Positions 8,043 to 15,234 of a stretch of 16,210 nucleotides of DNA are shown piece after piece. Position 1 is the first letter of the stretch; each line of letters opens with the position of its first letter. This DNA comes from Symbiobacteriaceae bacterium. Its GTDB lineage: Bacteria; Bacillota_E; Symbiobacteriia; Symbiobacteriales; Symbiobacteriaceae. The notes beneath the pieces are model-generated. The model ran no database searches, was not told the origin of the DNA, and worked only from the letters and a program-made list of their open reading frames with translations. The translations under genes were made by a program, and so were the position numbers. The stretch lies in NCBI GenBank assembly GCA_027356675.1, contig DAHVXO010000261.1, positions 1-16,210 on the forward strand, read 5' to 3'.

Positions 8043-8060
8043 TTGTGACGAATTTCACTT
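8043..8060 (+). promoter_or_regulatory. Possible CRP/FNR-family (HcpR-like) operator upstream of dsrC
   Basis: TTGTGA-CGAATT-TCACTT matches the palindromic pattern TTGTGA-N6-TCACAA at ten of twelve arm positions. I recall that pattern for the Desulfovibrio regulator HcpR, which is predicted to control sulfate-reduction genes; CRP sites are similar. It lies in the only long gap of the cluster (7991-8139), about 80 bases before the dsrC start, in a stretch more AT-rich than its surroundings. Only weak -35/-10 candidates follow (for example CAGAAT at 8092-8097), so the promoter is unproven. No CRP/FNR gene is in the window. Confidence 0.4.
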
Positions 8061-8139
8061 CCTTCGTGTCAAGGAAGGCGCCCGATCCGCGCAGAATGGC
8101 CTGCTGAAAATGCTCACGCGGAGCGAGGGGAGCCCCTCC

Positions 8140-8394
8140 ATGGCGCTGACACGAAGCCAAAGGGAAAACCTCTTTAAAAAGGCCGGAGAACTGGGCCTGG
8201 AACTCACCGAGGAGCACTGGAGTGTCATTGAGTTCGCTGTGGACTACTACCGGCGAAACAGCACCATGTGCAACCTCCGGACCCTCGTGCGCGAGAGTGG
8301 TTTTGACAAGAAAGCGGCCTACCGGTTGTTTCCCGGCAACCCCATTCGAAAGATTTGCGGCCTGACCGGGTTGCCGTTGCCGCCTGAGTGCTGA
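8140..8394 (+). CDS. dsrC: DsrC, sulfur-carrier protein (short form)
   Basis: An 84-residue protein of the DsrC/TusE family. The C-terminal arm keeps both functional cysteines, C73 and C84, with exactly ten residues between them (C-GLTGLPLPPE-C). These carry sulfur from sulfite as a trisulfide that DsrMK reduces. The helical core is recognisable in EHWSVIEFAVDYYRRN and RTLVRESGFDKKAAYRLFP. ATG 8140 has GAGGGGAG eight bases upstream. It removes the N-terminal ~20-25 residues usual in DsrC (~105 aa). In-frame starts at 8005 and 8110 exist, but the extra sequence does not resemble the DsrC N-terminus, is AT-richer and contains an operator-like palindrome. The last cysteine is the terminal residue, whereas it is usually penultimate. 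Identity is firm; the start is the uncertain part. Confidence 0.88.
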   Translation: MALTRSQRENLFKKAGELGLELTEEHWSVIEFAVDYYRRNSTMCNLRTLVRESGFDKKAAYRLFPGNPIRKICGLTGLPLPPEC

Positions 8395-8416
8395 CTACTC
8401 TCGGGGAGGGGTCCAA

Positions 8417-9541
8417 ATGCCCAATGCACTGCCCGATGGTGACGGCAAGAAGATGTGCCGTGCCCTGCTGGGGGGCAAATACCCCAGCCATGTAAGGGAG
8501 TTGTTGGCCAGCAAATACCCAATTGCCATGTACGAGTCGGCCCTGGAGACCAACCAGTCCAGTTTCGGCCACGGTGGGTTCGTGCTCTTCGACGAACTGC
8601 CGGCCGGTGTTACCTACCGCCGGAGCCGGCGCCCGGACCTCTTGGCAGAGTCGGTGACCGTCCGTGCGCTATCCCCCGCCGGCGGTTGGGTTTCGGCCGA
8701 CATGCTCGACAAGCTGGCCGACGCTGCCGATCGCCATGGCGAAGGCCTGGTGCAACTGACCACCGGCGGTACGATTCAGATCTACGTGGACCGGAAGAAT
8801 GTCCTTCCTCTGGTGGCTGATCTCAACAAATTTGGCCTCGACGTGGGTTCCACCGGCGATGACCTGCGGGGCGTGACCGCCTGCTGCGGCCCTGCCCGCT
8901 GCGATGCGGCGGTGGTGGACGCTACGAGTATCGCTACCTACCTGGGGCAGCGCTTTATGGACGAGCAGCAGTACCCGGGTTTTCCGCACAAATGCAAGAC
9001 GGCGGTAGCCGGGTGCTTCAACGACTGTATCCGGGCGACGATGCAGAAGGACCACGCCTTTGTGGGCGTCTACCGGGACCTGCCGGTCATCGACCAGGGC
9101 CGCCTGCAGGCATGGATCGACGATGGCGCCGACATGGTGCTGTTTCAGGAGTCCTGCCCGTCGGACGCCATCCGATTCGACGGCCGGCAGGCCAGCATTG
9201 ATGGCGAACGTTGCAACCGCTGCATGGTGTGCATCAACCACTCCCCGGCCTTTCGCCCGGGCAAGGAGCGGGGGGTTGCCTGGTTTGTGGGCGGGAAGTA
9301 CGGCTACCGGGGCCCGGCCGGCCCCATGGTTGGCCAGATGCTCGTCCCGTTCATCCCGGTGGCGGGCGAAGACTTCACGCTGGTCGGCGACCTCTTTGAA
9401 AAGTTCCTGGACGTGTGGTCGGCCCATGGGGCATCCAAAGAGCGCATCGGCGAGTTCATCGTCCGGTACGGCCCGGAGCATATCCTCCGAGAGATGGCCC
9501 TGGCGCCCGCAGGCCCACCGGACCGGCCGAGGCTGTTCTAG
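8417..9541 (+). CDS. dsrA: DsrA, dissimilatory sulfite reductase alpha subunit
   Basis: A 374-residue subunit of the siroheme enzyme that reduces sulfite in the cytoplasm. The siroheme-coupled [4Fe-4S] ligands are in C156-CGPAR-C162 and C200-FND-C204. An inserted ferredoxin domain provides C247 (ESCPSDAI) and C266-x2-C269-x2-C272. Basic residues at the expected anion-binding places are R83 (TVRAL), R161, K192 and K194. Alignment by eye to Desulfovibrio DsrA is good, for example VGSTGDDLR...ACCGPARC against its LGGSGSNLR...SCLGKSRC, and the C-terminal ERIGEFIVRYG. It is shorter than the ~400-437 residues usual for DsrA, lacking terminal extensions. ATG 8417 follows GGGGAGGGG. dsrB follows after 21 bases. 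Confidence 0.93.
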   Translation: MPNALPDGDGKKMCRALLGGKYPSHVRELLASKYPIAMYESALETNQSSFGHGGFVLFDELPAGVTYRRSRRPDLLAESVTVRALSPAGGWVSADMLDKLADAADRHGEGLVQLTTGGTIQIYVDRKNVLPLVADLNKFGLDVGSTGDDLRGVTACCGPARCDAAVVDATSIATYLGQRFMDEQQYPGFPHKCKTAVAGCFNDCIRATMQKDHAFVGVYRDLPVIDQGRLQAWIDDGADMVLFQESCPSDAIRFDGRQASIDGERCNRCMVCINHSPAFRPGKERGVAWFVGGKYGYRGPAGPMVGQMLVPFIPVAGEDFTLVGDLFEKFLDVWSAHGASKERIGEFIVRYGPEHILREMALAPAGPPDRPRLF

Positions 9542-9562
9542 ACCACGCGAGGGGGTGCTAGT

Positions 9563-10564
9563 ATGACCCGTTCACTACCCGCCGGAATCATGCCCGACTT
9601 CCGGGAAGCACTGCCAGACCTGCTACAGCAGAACTATGGCGAGTGGGTGTGGCATGAATCGATAGCACCGGGGGTACTGCACCACCTGACTGCGAAAGGT
9701 GTCGAATGCATAACGGTCAGGGTTCAGCTGCCACCCAACGGCTTACTCTCCTCTGCAACGTTGCGGCTGCTCGCCAGGTGGATGCGGGAGCATGCCCGGG
9801 GCGGCCGCAAGACCAGCCGCCAGAGCTTCGAACTGGTCGGCGTGGCGGCGGACCGGCTCGAGGACCTGCTAGCGGATATCCGGGCTCACGGGTTTGTGGT
9901 AGGCGGTACCCACAACGCCTTGCGCCAGCTCAAGGGGTGCACTGGGCACGTGCACTGCCAGAACGGGGCCATCGATCCGCCCTCCATCATGAAGAGCCTG
10001 GGCGATGCCCTCTACGAGGACTTTGTCAACTACCGGTACCCCGCCCCACTCAAGCTTTCGGTGAGCGGCTGCCCCAATCAGTGCGGGGCAGGGATTGAAG
10101 GCGACATCGGGATTCTAGGTGTTTATATGGACGCACCGAAGGTAAATGATCAGGCGCTGGCGAGCTTCTCCCCGGATTTCGGCCTCCTGTGCCGCTGGTG
10201 CCCCGGCGGGGCCATCAAGCTCAAGCAGGTGCCGGAAGGCAGGTCAATTGCGATCAACGAGGAGCGTTGCATCCGCTGCTCGTCCTGCGCCATGGTCGCC
10301 CCAGAGGCCATTACCATGGGTCCCGCCCGGGGCGCCGCTATCGCGGTGGGCGGACGGGGTCCTTCGGGTAAGGATGCCCCCCGCCTGGCCCGGGTCGCCT
10401 TCCCCAGCGTCCCGGTGAACCCGCCGACCTATCCTGAACTGGTGGCAAGGGTCCAGACCATCATCGAGGCCTGGAGGGCGGGAGCCCGTGCCGGCGAGCG
10501 CATGGCCGACTACATCGACCGAGTGGGCTGGGAACCATTCCTGCAGCAACTCGGAGCGGGTTAA
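9563..10564 (+). CDS. dsrB: DsrB, dissimilatory sulfite reductase beta subunit
   Basis: A 333-residue partner of DsrA. N-terminal YGEWVWHESIAPGVLHHL and the TVRVQL segment match DsrB. The siroheme cluster motif is C126-TGHVH-C132 and C170-PNQ-C174. The ferredoxin domain has C213 (WCPGGAI), with C210 nearby, and C236-x2-C239-x2-C242. As I remember Desulfovibrio DsrB, the first of these positions is not cysteine and the second motif is CCINMC, so this copy has the more ancestral-looking CX5C/CX3C set. Where DsrA has R161 and K192, DsrB has H131 and P162. Length is below the usual ~350-390. ATG 9563 follows AGGGGG at seven bases. Divergent but complete, with no frameshift. Confidence 0.92.
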   Translation: MTRSLPAGIMPDFREALPDLLQQNYGEWVWHESIAPGVLHHLTAKGVECITVRVQLPPNGLLSSATLRLLARWMREHARGGRKTSRQSFELVGVAADRLEDLLADIRAHGFVVGGTHNALRQLKGCTGHVHCQNGAIDPPSIMKSLGDALYEDFVNYRYPAPLKLSVSGCPNQCGAGIEGDIGILGVYMDAPKVNDQALASFSPDFGLLCRWCPGGAIKLKQVPEGRSIAINEERCIRCSSCAMVAPEAITMGPARGAAIAVGGRGPSGKDAPRLARVAFPSVPVNPPTYPELVARVQTIIEAWRAGARAGERMADYIDRVGWEPFLQQLGAG

Positions 10565-10591
10565 ACCGGACCGTGTTGGGAGGTTGGCGCC

Positions 10592-10774
10592 ATGGGAAGC
10601 CTTAAACTCCGGTGTCCACGCTGCGGTCACACCATCGCCCGGTTCAAGGAAGAAGAGCTTCAGGTGAACAGGGCCAAGAAGCGGAGCTACGACAACCTAC
10701 AGCGGAACCCGGTGCTCTGCCAGGGCTGCAACCAATGGGTCCGGCAGCTCCACCAGGAGCGGGTCGAGGCCTGA
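10592..10774 (+). CDS. Small zinc-ribbon protein in the dsrD position
   Basis: A 60-residue basic protein with two CxxC knuckles, C8-PR-C11 and C43-QG-C46, 31 residues apart, as in a zinc ribbon or rubredoxin-like metal site. It starts at ATG 10592 with GGGAGG upstream, 27 bases after dsrB and 15 before dsrN. In many sulfate reducers this place holds dsrD, a ~78-residue winged-helix protein that activates DsrAB; this sequence does not resemble it. I recognise no named family. A role in DsrAB assembly, cofactor insertion or regulation is a guess from position. Its good ribosome binding site and fit in the operon support a real gene. Confidence 0.75.
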   Translation: MGSLKLRCPRCGHTIARFKEEELQVNRAKKRSYDNLQRNPVLCQGCNQWVRQLHQERVEA

Positions 10775-10789
10775 GAGGAGCGTGCGGCG

Positions 10790-12202
10790 ATGAACGGTCC
10801 GCAGATTCCGAGGCTGGTAATTGCAGCGCCCCATGGACGGTCAGGGAAGACCACGGTCACCCTGGGCTTGGTAGCAGCCCTGACGGACCTGGGCTACACC
10901 GTGCAGCCCTTTAAGAAAGGCCCCGACTTTATCGACCCGAGCTGGCTGGGGAAGGCCGCGAGGCGGCCCTGCCGCAACCTGGACCGGTTCTTCTCCACCT
11001 CGGAAGAGGTTGTGGGCGCCTTCATCAAGGGCGCCGCCGACGCCGACGTCGCAATCATCGAAGGCAACCATGGCCTTTACGACGGTTTGGACCTGGAGGG
11101 GTCAGGCAGCACGGCTGAAGTGGCACGGTCGCTCTCCGCTCCCGTGGTGTTAGTGGTGGACGCCACCCGCATGACCCGGAGCGTCGCCGCCATGGTACGC
11201 GGATTTGTGGACTTTGACGCCAAGATCAGGGTGGCCGGCGTCATTCTGAACCAGGTATCCGGTCCGCGCCATCGGGAGATTCTCACCGGATCCATTGAGA
11301 AGTACTGCGGCATTCCCGTGCTGGGCGTCATGCCCAAGAGCCACGTGTTGCGGATTCCCGACCGGCACCTGGGGCTGGTGCCTGCTGACGAGGAACCAAG
11401 CACGGAGCGAGTGCTGGAGTGGGCCAGCCGAAAGGCGGCTGAGCACCTGGACCTGAAGGCACTCCTGGCGCTGTCCGGGACTGCCGGGCCGCTGCCGGCT
11501 GGGAGCCCTGTCTATCGGCCCAGGCGGGTGACGGCTTCGGAGGTACGCATCGGCTACTTTCTGGATGAAGCGTTCAGCTTCTACTACCCGGAGAATCTGG
11601 AGGCACTGCGGGCTGCCGGCGCCCAGCTGGTTCCCGTCAACGCCCTCACCGACCCCGACCTGCCGGAGGTCGATGGACTTTACCTGGGCGGCGGCTTCCC
11701 CGAGGTGTTCGCCGGCCCCCTGGAGGCGAACGCAGGCGTGCGGGCGGCCATCCGACGGGCCGTGGACGACGACATGCCGGTGTACGCCGAATGCGGCGGC
11801 CTGATGTACCTCTGCCGCAGCATCTCCAGCAAGGGCAAGCAGTACGCGATGGCCGGTGCCCTCCCCGCAGACGTAGTGATGGAAGAAAGGCCGCAGGGGC
11901 ATGGCTACACCATCATGGAGGTCTCGGCGGTCAACCCGTTTTTCCCGGTGGGCACCCTGATCAAGGGGCATGAGTTCCATCACTCCCGGCTTGTGAACCT
12001 TGACCGGGACGTGGTGCGGTTCGCATACACGGTCCGAAAGGGGACCGGAATCGATCGGGCCCAGGACGGATTGCTTTACCGGAACGTTTTGGCAGGGTAC
12101 AATCACCTGTACGCGCCAGCTGTACCAACGTGGGCTGAGGCCCTGGTCGCCCGGGCGGCCCAGCGTCGGCAGGTAACACAGGTGGGAGTGATGGAGTGTT
12201 AG
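10790..12202 (+). CDS. dsrN: DsrN, CbiA/CobB-type siroheme amidotransferase
   Basis: A 470-residue homologue of cobyrinic acid a,c-diamide synthase. The N-terminal P-loop is APHGRSGKTT (13-22), with the family stretch KKGPDFIDPSW at 42-52. The C-terminal class-I glutamine amidotransferase-like domain has its nucleophile C335 in YAECGGLMY and a histidine-rich GHEFHHS at 393-399. In dsr operons this family (DsrN) amidates siroheme or sirohydrochlorin for DsrAB, using glutamine and ATP. It lies between dsrAB and siroheme biosynthesis genes with no corrin genes nearby, which favours DsrN over CbiA of cobalamin synthesis. ATG 10790 follows AGGAG. The end overlaps the regulator's GTG start by seven bases. 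Confidence 0.88.
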   Translation: MNGPQIPRLVIAAPHGRSGKTTVTLGLVAALTDLGYTVQPFKKGPDFIDPSWLGKAARRPCRNLDRFFSTSEEVVGAFIKGAADADVAIIEGNHGLYDGLDLEGSGSTAEVARSLSAPVVLVVDATRMTRSVAAMVRGFVDFDAKIRVAGVILNQVSGPRHREILTGSIEKYCGIPVLGVMPKSHVLRIPDRHLGLVPADEEPSTERVLEWASRKAAEHLDLKALLALSGTAGPLPAGSPVYRPRRVTASEVRIGYFLDEAFSFYYPENLEALRAAGAQLVPVNALTDPDLPEVDGLYLGGGFPEVFAGPLEANAGVRAAIRRAVDDDMPVYAECGGLMYLCRSISSKGKQYAMAGALPADVVMEERPQGHGYTIMEVSAVNPFFPVGTLIKGHEFHHSRLVNLDRDVVRFAYTVRKGTGIDRAQDGLLYRNVLAGYNHLYAPAVPTWAEALVARAAQRRQVTQVGVMEC

Positions 12203-13131
12203 GCGAAAGACTAAGGCAATTGCGCCTGGACCGTGGAATGACGATCGAGGAGTTGTCCGACCGGCTGGACATTCCCGTGGACTGCATGCTGGACGTGGAA
12301 GCAGGCAAGCGGCGTCTGTCCAGGCCCACGATTAGCGAGGCCGCCTCCATCTTCAGCGTCGCCGAGGCAGAGCTCGCGGCCGAAGATCAGCCCGCGGCGC
12401 CGGTAGTGACGGACCTGAATCCAGAGCTGACTCCAGAACGGATCGGCCGCAGGATCCGGGAGCTGCGGGAGGAGAAGGAATTCTCCATGAACCAGCTCGC
12501 CCGCAAGGCGGGGCTCTCCGCGGCTCATCTCAGCGAAGTGGAACGAGGCCTGACCGCCGCTTCGCTCAAGACGCTGGAGAAGCTGGCCGACGTCCTGGAA
12601 GTGCCCGTGGCGGTGCTGCTGGGCAGCGCTGAATGCGATCCGCTCGGTGAGCGGCTCCGGCGGCTGCGGGAGCGGGTTGGCCTCACGCAGAAGGAACTCG
12701 CGGAAATGGTGGGCGTGTCGCACACGCTGGTGGGGCAGGTGGAGACCGGCCGCCTGGTCCCCTCGGTGGCGACCCTGACACGGCTGGCCGGAGTTCTGGG
12801 GGTCTCACCGTGTTATTTCCTGATTGAAAACGCGGGTACCCGGACGGTAGCCCTGGAGGACCACTTCAACCGAGCGCTGTCCCATCGGGAAGTACGGGAC
12901 TTTCTTACCATGATTGGCACCCTGGCGGATGCGGAGCTGGGAAAGGTCCTCGGCATGCTCTCCTGGCTGACCGACCGGCACGCGCCATACCGCGAGCAGC
13001 CCGCTGACTCCCACGTCAGAGAACTGCTACAAATTATGGCTGGGCTGAACCCGGATGAGAAGGGATTCTTGATGGAGTCGGCACGTTTTCTTAGTCGCAA
13101 GGTCCGAGGAGAGCGCAAGAACGATGCCTGA
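12196..13131 (+). CDS. XRE-family regulator with three tandem HTH domains
   Basis: A 311-residue protein with three Cro/C1-type helix-turn-helix units: about 3-60 (LGERLRQLRLDRGMTIEELS), 83-141 (IGRRIRELREEKEFSMNQLA) and 149-208 (LGERLRRLRERVGLTQKELA). A ~100-residue helical C-terminal region without a recognised sensor domain follows. Each unit has the family pattern of recognition helix and E-x-G turn: VEAGKRR, VERGLTA and VETGRLV. One HTH per chain, acting as a dimer, is usual, so three in a row is unusual. The GTG start overlaps the dsrN stop by seven bases, so it is translated with the dsr/siroheme operon. This suggests a local autoregulator or a controller of siroheme supply; the target and ligand are unknown. 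Confidence 0.85.
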   Translation: MLGERLRQLRLDRGMTIEELSDRLDIPVDCMLDVEAGKRRLSRPTISEAASIFSVAEAELAAEDQPAAPVVTDLNPELTPERIGRRIRELREEKEFSMNQLARKAGLSAAHLSEVERGLTAASLKTLEKLADVLEVPVAVLLGSAECDPLGERLRRLRERVGLTQKELAEMVGVSHTLVGQVETGRLVPSVATLTRLAGVLGVSPCYFLIENAGTRTVALEDHFNRALSHREVRDFLTMIGTLADAELGKVLGMLSWLTDRHAPYREQPADSHVRELLQIMAGLNPDEKGFLMESARFLSRKVRGERKNDA

Positions 13132-13151
13132 CCGGCAGCGAGGTGGTTTTC

Positions 13152-13799
13152 GTGGGCCTTTATCCAGTCGGCTTCGAGCTTTCGGGCCAGGATTGCGTGG
13201 TGGTCGGCGGCGGCGAGGTCGCTGAGCGGAAGGTGGAGTACCTGCTCCAGGCCGGAGCCCGCGTGACGGTTGTGAGCCCTGAGGTTACCGCCGGGCTACG
13301 GGGGATGGCTGATGAGGGGATTCTCCGCTGGGTGGCGCGCGAGTACCTTGACGGCGACCTGAGGGGTTTCATGCTCGCCATGGCCGCCACCGACCACGAA
13401 CCTGTGAATCGGCAGGTCTCTGCCGAGGCCCGGGCCCGGAAAATCCCCGTCAACGTCTGCGATGTTCCAGAACTCTGCAGCTTCATTGTACCGGCCGTCG
13501 TCCACCAGGGTGACCTGACCGTTGCGATCTTTACCGGGGGCCGGAGCCCCACGCTGGCTCGTAAGATTCGGGAGGACCTGGAGCAGCAGTTCGGCCCTGA
13601 GTATGCCGAGTTCCTGACGATTCTCGGAGCGCTTCGGCCCCAGCTGATGCGGGACGTCCCCAACCTGGGCCTGCGGCAGGACGTTTTTCGGAAACTGGTC
13701 TACTCTAATGCCCTGGACCTGCTGCGTCAAGGCAGACGGGATGAGGTGGCGGCGATGGCCGAAGCTGCTATAGTCGCTGCCAGGGCACGATCTCTGTAA
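13152..13799 (+). CDS. Precorrin-2 dehydrogenase / sirohydrochlorin ferrochelatase
   Basis: A 215-residue protein of the CysG N-terminal / Met8p / SirC family, which oxidises precorrin-2 to sirohydrochlorin with NAD+ and, in bifunctional members, inserts iron to give siroheme. The Rossmann motif GGGEVAERK is at 19-27. NVCDVPELCSFIVPAVV at 101-117 contains D104, the position of the conserved catalytic aspartate, followed by FTGGRSPTLARKIRE. GTG 13152 is preferred since GAGGTG lies six bases upstream; a GTG at 13143 would add three residues. It follows the regulator by 20 bases and precedes the SUMT-HemD gene by 31. No separate chelatase gene is in the window, so this protein may do both steps. 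Names used for this family include cysG(N), sirC and ylnF. Confidence 0.9.
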   Translation: MGLYPVGFELSGQDCVVVGGGEVAERKVEYLLQAGARVTVVSPEVTAGLRGMADEGILRWVAREYLDGDLRGFMLAMAATDHEPVNRQVSAEARARKIPVNVCDVPELCSFIVPAVVHQGDLTVAIFTGGRSPTLARKIREDLEQQFGPEYAEFLTILGALRPQLMRDVPNLGLRQDVFRKLVYSNALDLLRQGRRDEVAAMAEAAIVAARARSL

Positions 13800-13830
13800 A
13801 CGAAGTTGAAAGACAATTGAGGTGCTTGCC

Positions 13831-15216
13831 ATGAGCAACGGAATGGTCTACCTGATCGGAGCAGGGCCCGGAAACCCGAAGCTGATCACCGTCCGTGGTT
13901 TGGAGTGTCTGCGCAAGGCTGACGTGGTGGTGTACGACCGGCTGGGTACCGCCGAGTTGCTGAGGCAGGTCCGACCGGGTGCCGAAGTGATTTCTGTGGG
14001 CAAGGCATCGGGCGACCACACCCTACCGCAGGACGAGATCAACCAGTTGCTGGTCCGCAAGGCCAAGGAGGGCAAGGTGGTGGCCCGCCTGAAGGGCGGC
14101 GATCCCTTTGTCTTCGGCCGCGGCGGCGAGGAAGCTGAAGTACTGGTCAGCCACGGCATCCCCTTTGAGGTGGTACCGGGCGTTACCTCGGCCATTTCCG
14201 CACCGGCCTTTGCAGGCATTCCGGTGACCCACCGGACCTGCACCTCAACCTTCGCGATTGTCACGGGGCACGAAGATCCCCGGAAAGAGCGGGCGGCCAT
14301 CGAATGGTCCAAAATCGCCACAGGCGCGGGCACCATCGTATTCCTGATGGGGCTTGGCAATCTGGGGAACATTTCGCAGCACCTCATTGAGAACGGTCGA
14401 TCCCCTGTGACCCCGGTGGCCGTCATTCGCTGGGGCAGCCGGGCGGATCAGCAAACGGTCACCGGCACTCTGGCCACCATTGAGGAAGCGGTGGCCAGGG
14501 CCAAGCTGGGCTCCCCGGCGGTGATTGTGGTCGGCGAGGTGGTAGGGCTGCGCACGAAGCTCAGCTGGTGGGACAACCGGCCTCTGCTGGGTCGCCGCAT
14601 CGCCGTTGTGCGCGGGTGGGACCAGGCGGTGGACACGGCTGAAGGGCTGGAACATCTGGGAGCCACCGTATGCGATATCCCCGTGGTGTACGGGTTTGAA
14701 CCTGCCAGTTGGGTAGAGGCCGACCGGACCATAGGCCGCATGAGGGACTCCCATGGCACGGTCTTTACCTCGCCTGCCGGTGTAAGATGCTTTTTTGGCC
14801 GCCTGGATGCCCTCGGCCTGGATGCCCGGGCCCTGGGTGGCACCCGTATCGTGGCGACCGGACTCGCCGCCAGCGCACTTCGGATACAGGGCGTGCGGCC
14901 TGACTTTGCCGCCGGAGGTGAAGGGTTCTTCCCCGCCGGAGAGGAGCCCGATACCGTGGTCTTTGCGGACGCCTTCGCCCTGCCCGGGTGGGTAGAGCTA
15001 TTCGGCCCGGCAATCCGGGGGGTTGTGGCCTGCGTCGACCAGAGGACGGCCGATGTGGCGAAGGCGCTTGGCATGTGCGTGCACGCAGTGCCGGAGGAGG
15101 CGTCCGCAGAGGCCATCGCTGTCAGCTTGAAGCAGCACGGGGCGGAGCAGGACGGCTCCGTGGTGTGGGCCGGCACTCTGAGACGCCTGCGTGCGGCGGT
15201 GAGCTCCGACAGATAG
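13831..15216 (+). CDS. Uroporphyrinogen-III methyltransferase fused to HemD-like domain
   Basis: A 461-residue fusion. Residues 1-246 are a full SUMT (CobA/CysG C-terminal type) that methylates uroporphyrinogen III twice with S-adenosylmethionine to precorrin-2. Visible landmarks are VYLIGAGPGNPKLIT (6-20), VVVYDRLG (32-39), RLKGGDPFVFGRGGEE (86-101), PGVTSAISAPAFAGIPVTHR (116-135) and FLMGLGNL (171-178). Residues ~252-461 resemble uroporphyrinogen-III synthase (HemD), with GRRIAVVRG, a FTSPAGVRCFFGRL segment and VATG. The second half is divergent and about 40-50 residues shorter than usual, lacking an obvious LPRG-like stretch. ATG 13831 has GAGGTG six bases upstream. The SUMT call is certain; whether the HemD part is active is open. 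Confidence 0.9.
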   Translation: MSNGMVYLIGAGPGNPKLITVRGLECLRKADVVVYDRLGTAELLRQVRPGAEVISVGKASGDHTLPQDEINQLLVRKAKEGKVVARLKGGDPFVFGRGGEEAEVLVSHGIPFEVVPGVTSAISAPAFAGIPVTHRTCTSTFAIVTGHEDPRKERAAIEWSKIATGAGTIVFLMGLGNLGNISQHLIENGRSPVTPVAVIRWGSRADQQTVTGTLATIEEAVARAKLGSPAVIVVGEVVGLRTKLSWWDNRPLLGRRIAVVRGWDQAVDTAEGLEHLGATVCDIPVVYGFEPASWVEADRTIGRMRDSHGTVFTSPAGVRCFFGRLDALGLDARALGGTRIVATGLAASALRIQGVRPDFAAGGEGFFPAGEEPDTVVFADAFALPGWVELFGPAIRGVVACVDQRTADVAKALGMCVHAVPEEASAEAIAVSLKQHGAEQDGSVVWAGTLRRLRAAVSSDR

Positions 15217-15234
15217 ACGGAGGGAGTGAACTTG

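Noticed and set aside
7951..8139. Longer in-frame N-terminus for DsrC, starting at 7951 or 8005
   Set aside because: It overlaps dsrP or has its Shine-Dalgarno directly against the ATG, is AT-richer, does not resemble DsrC and contains an operator-like palindrome; the 8140 start has an ideal ribosome site.
10790..12202. CbiA for cobalamin synthesis instead of DsrN
   Set aside because: No corrin-pathway genes accompany it apart from SUMT, which siroheme also needs; it is flanked by dsrAB and siroheme genes.
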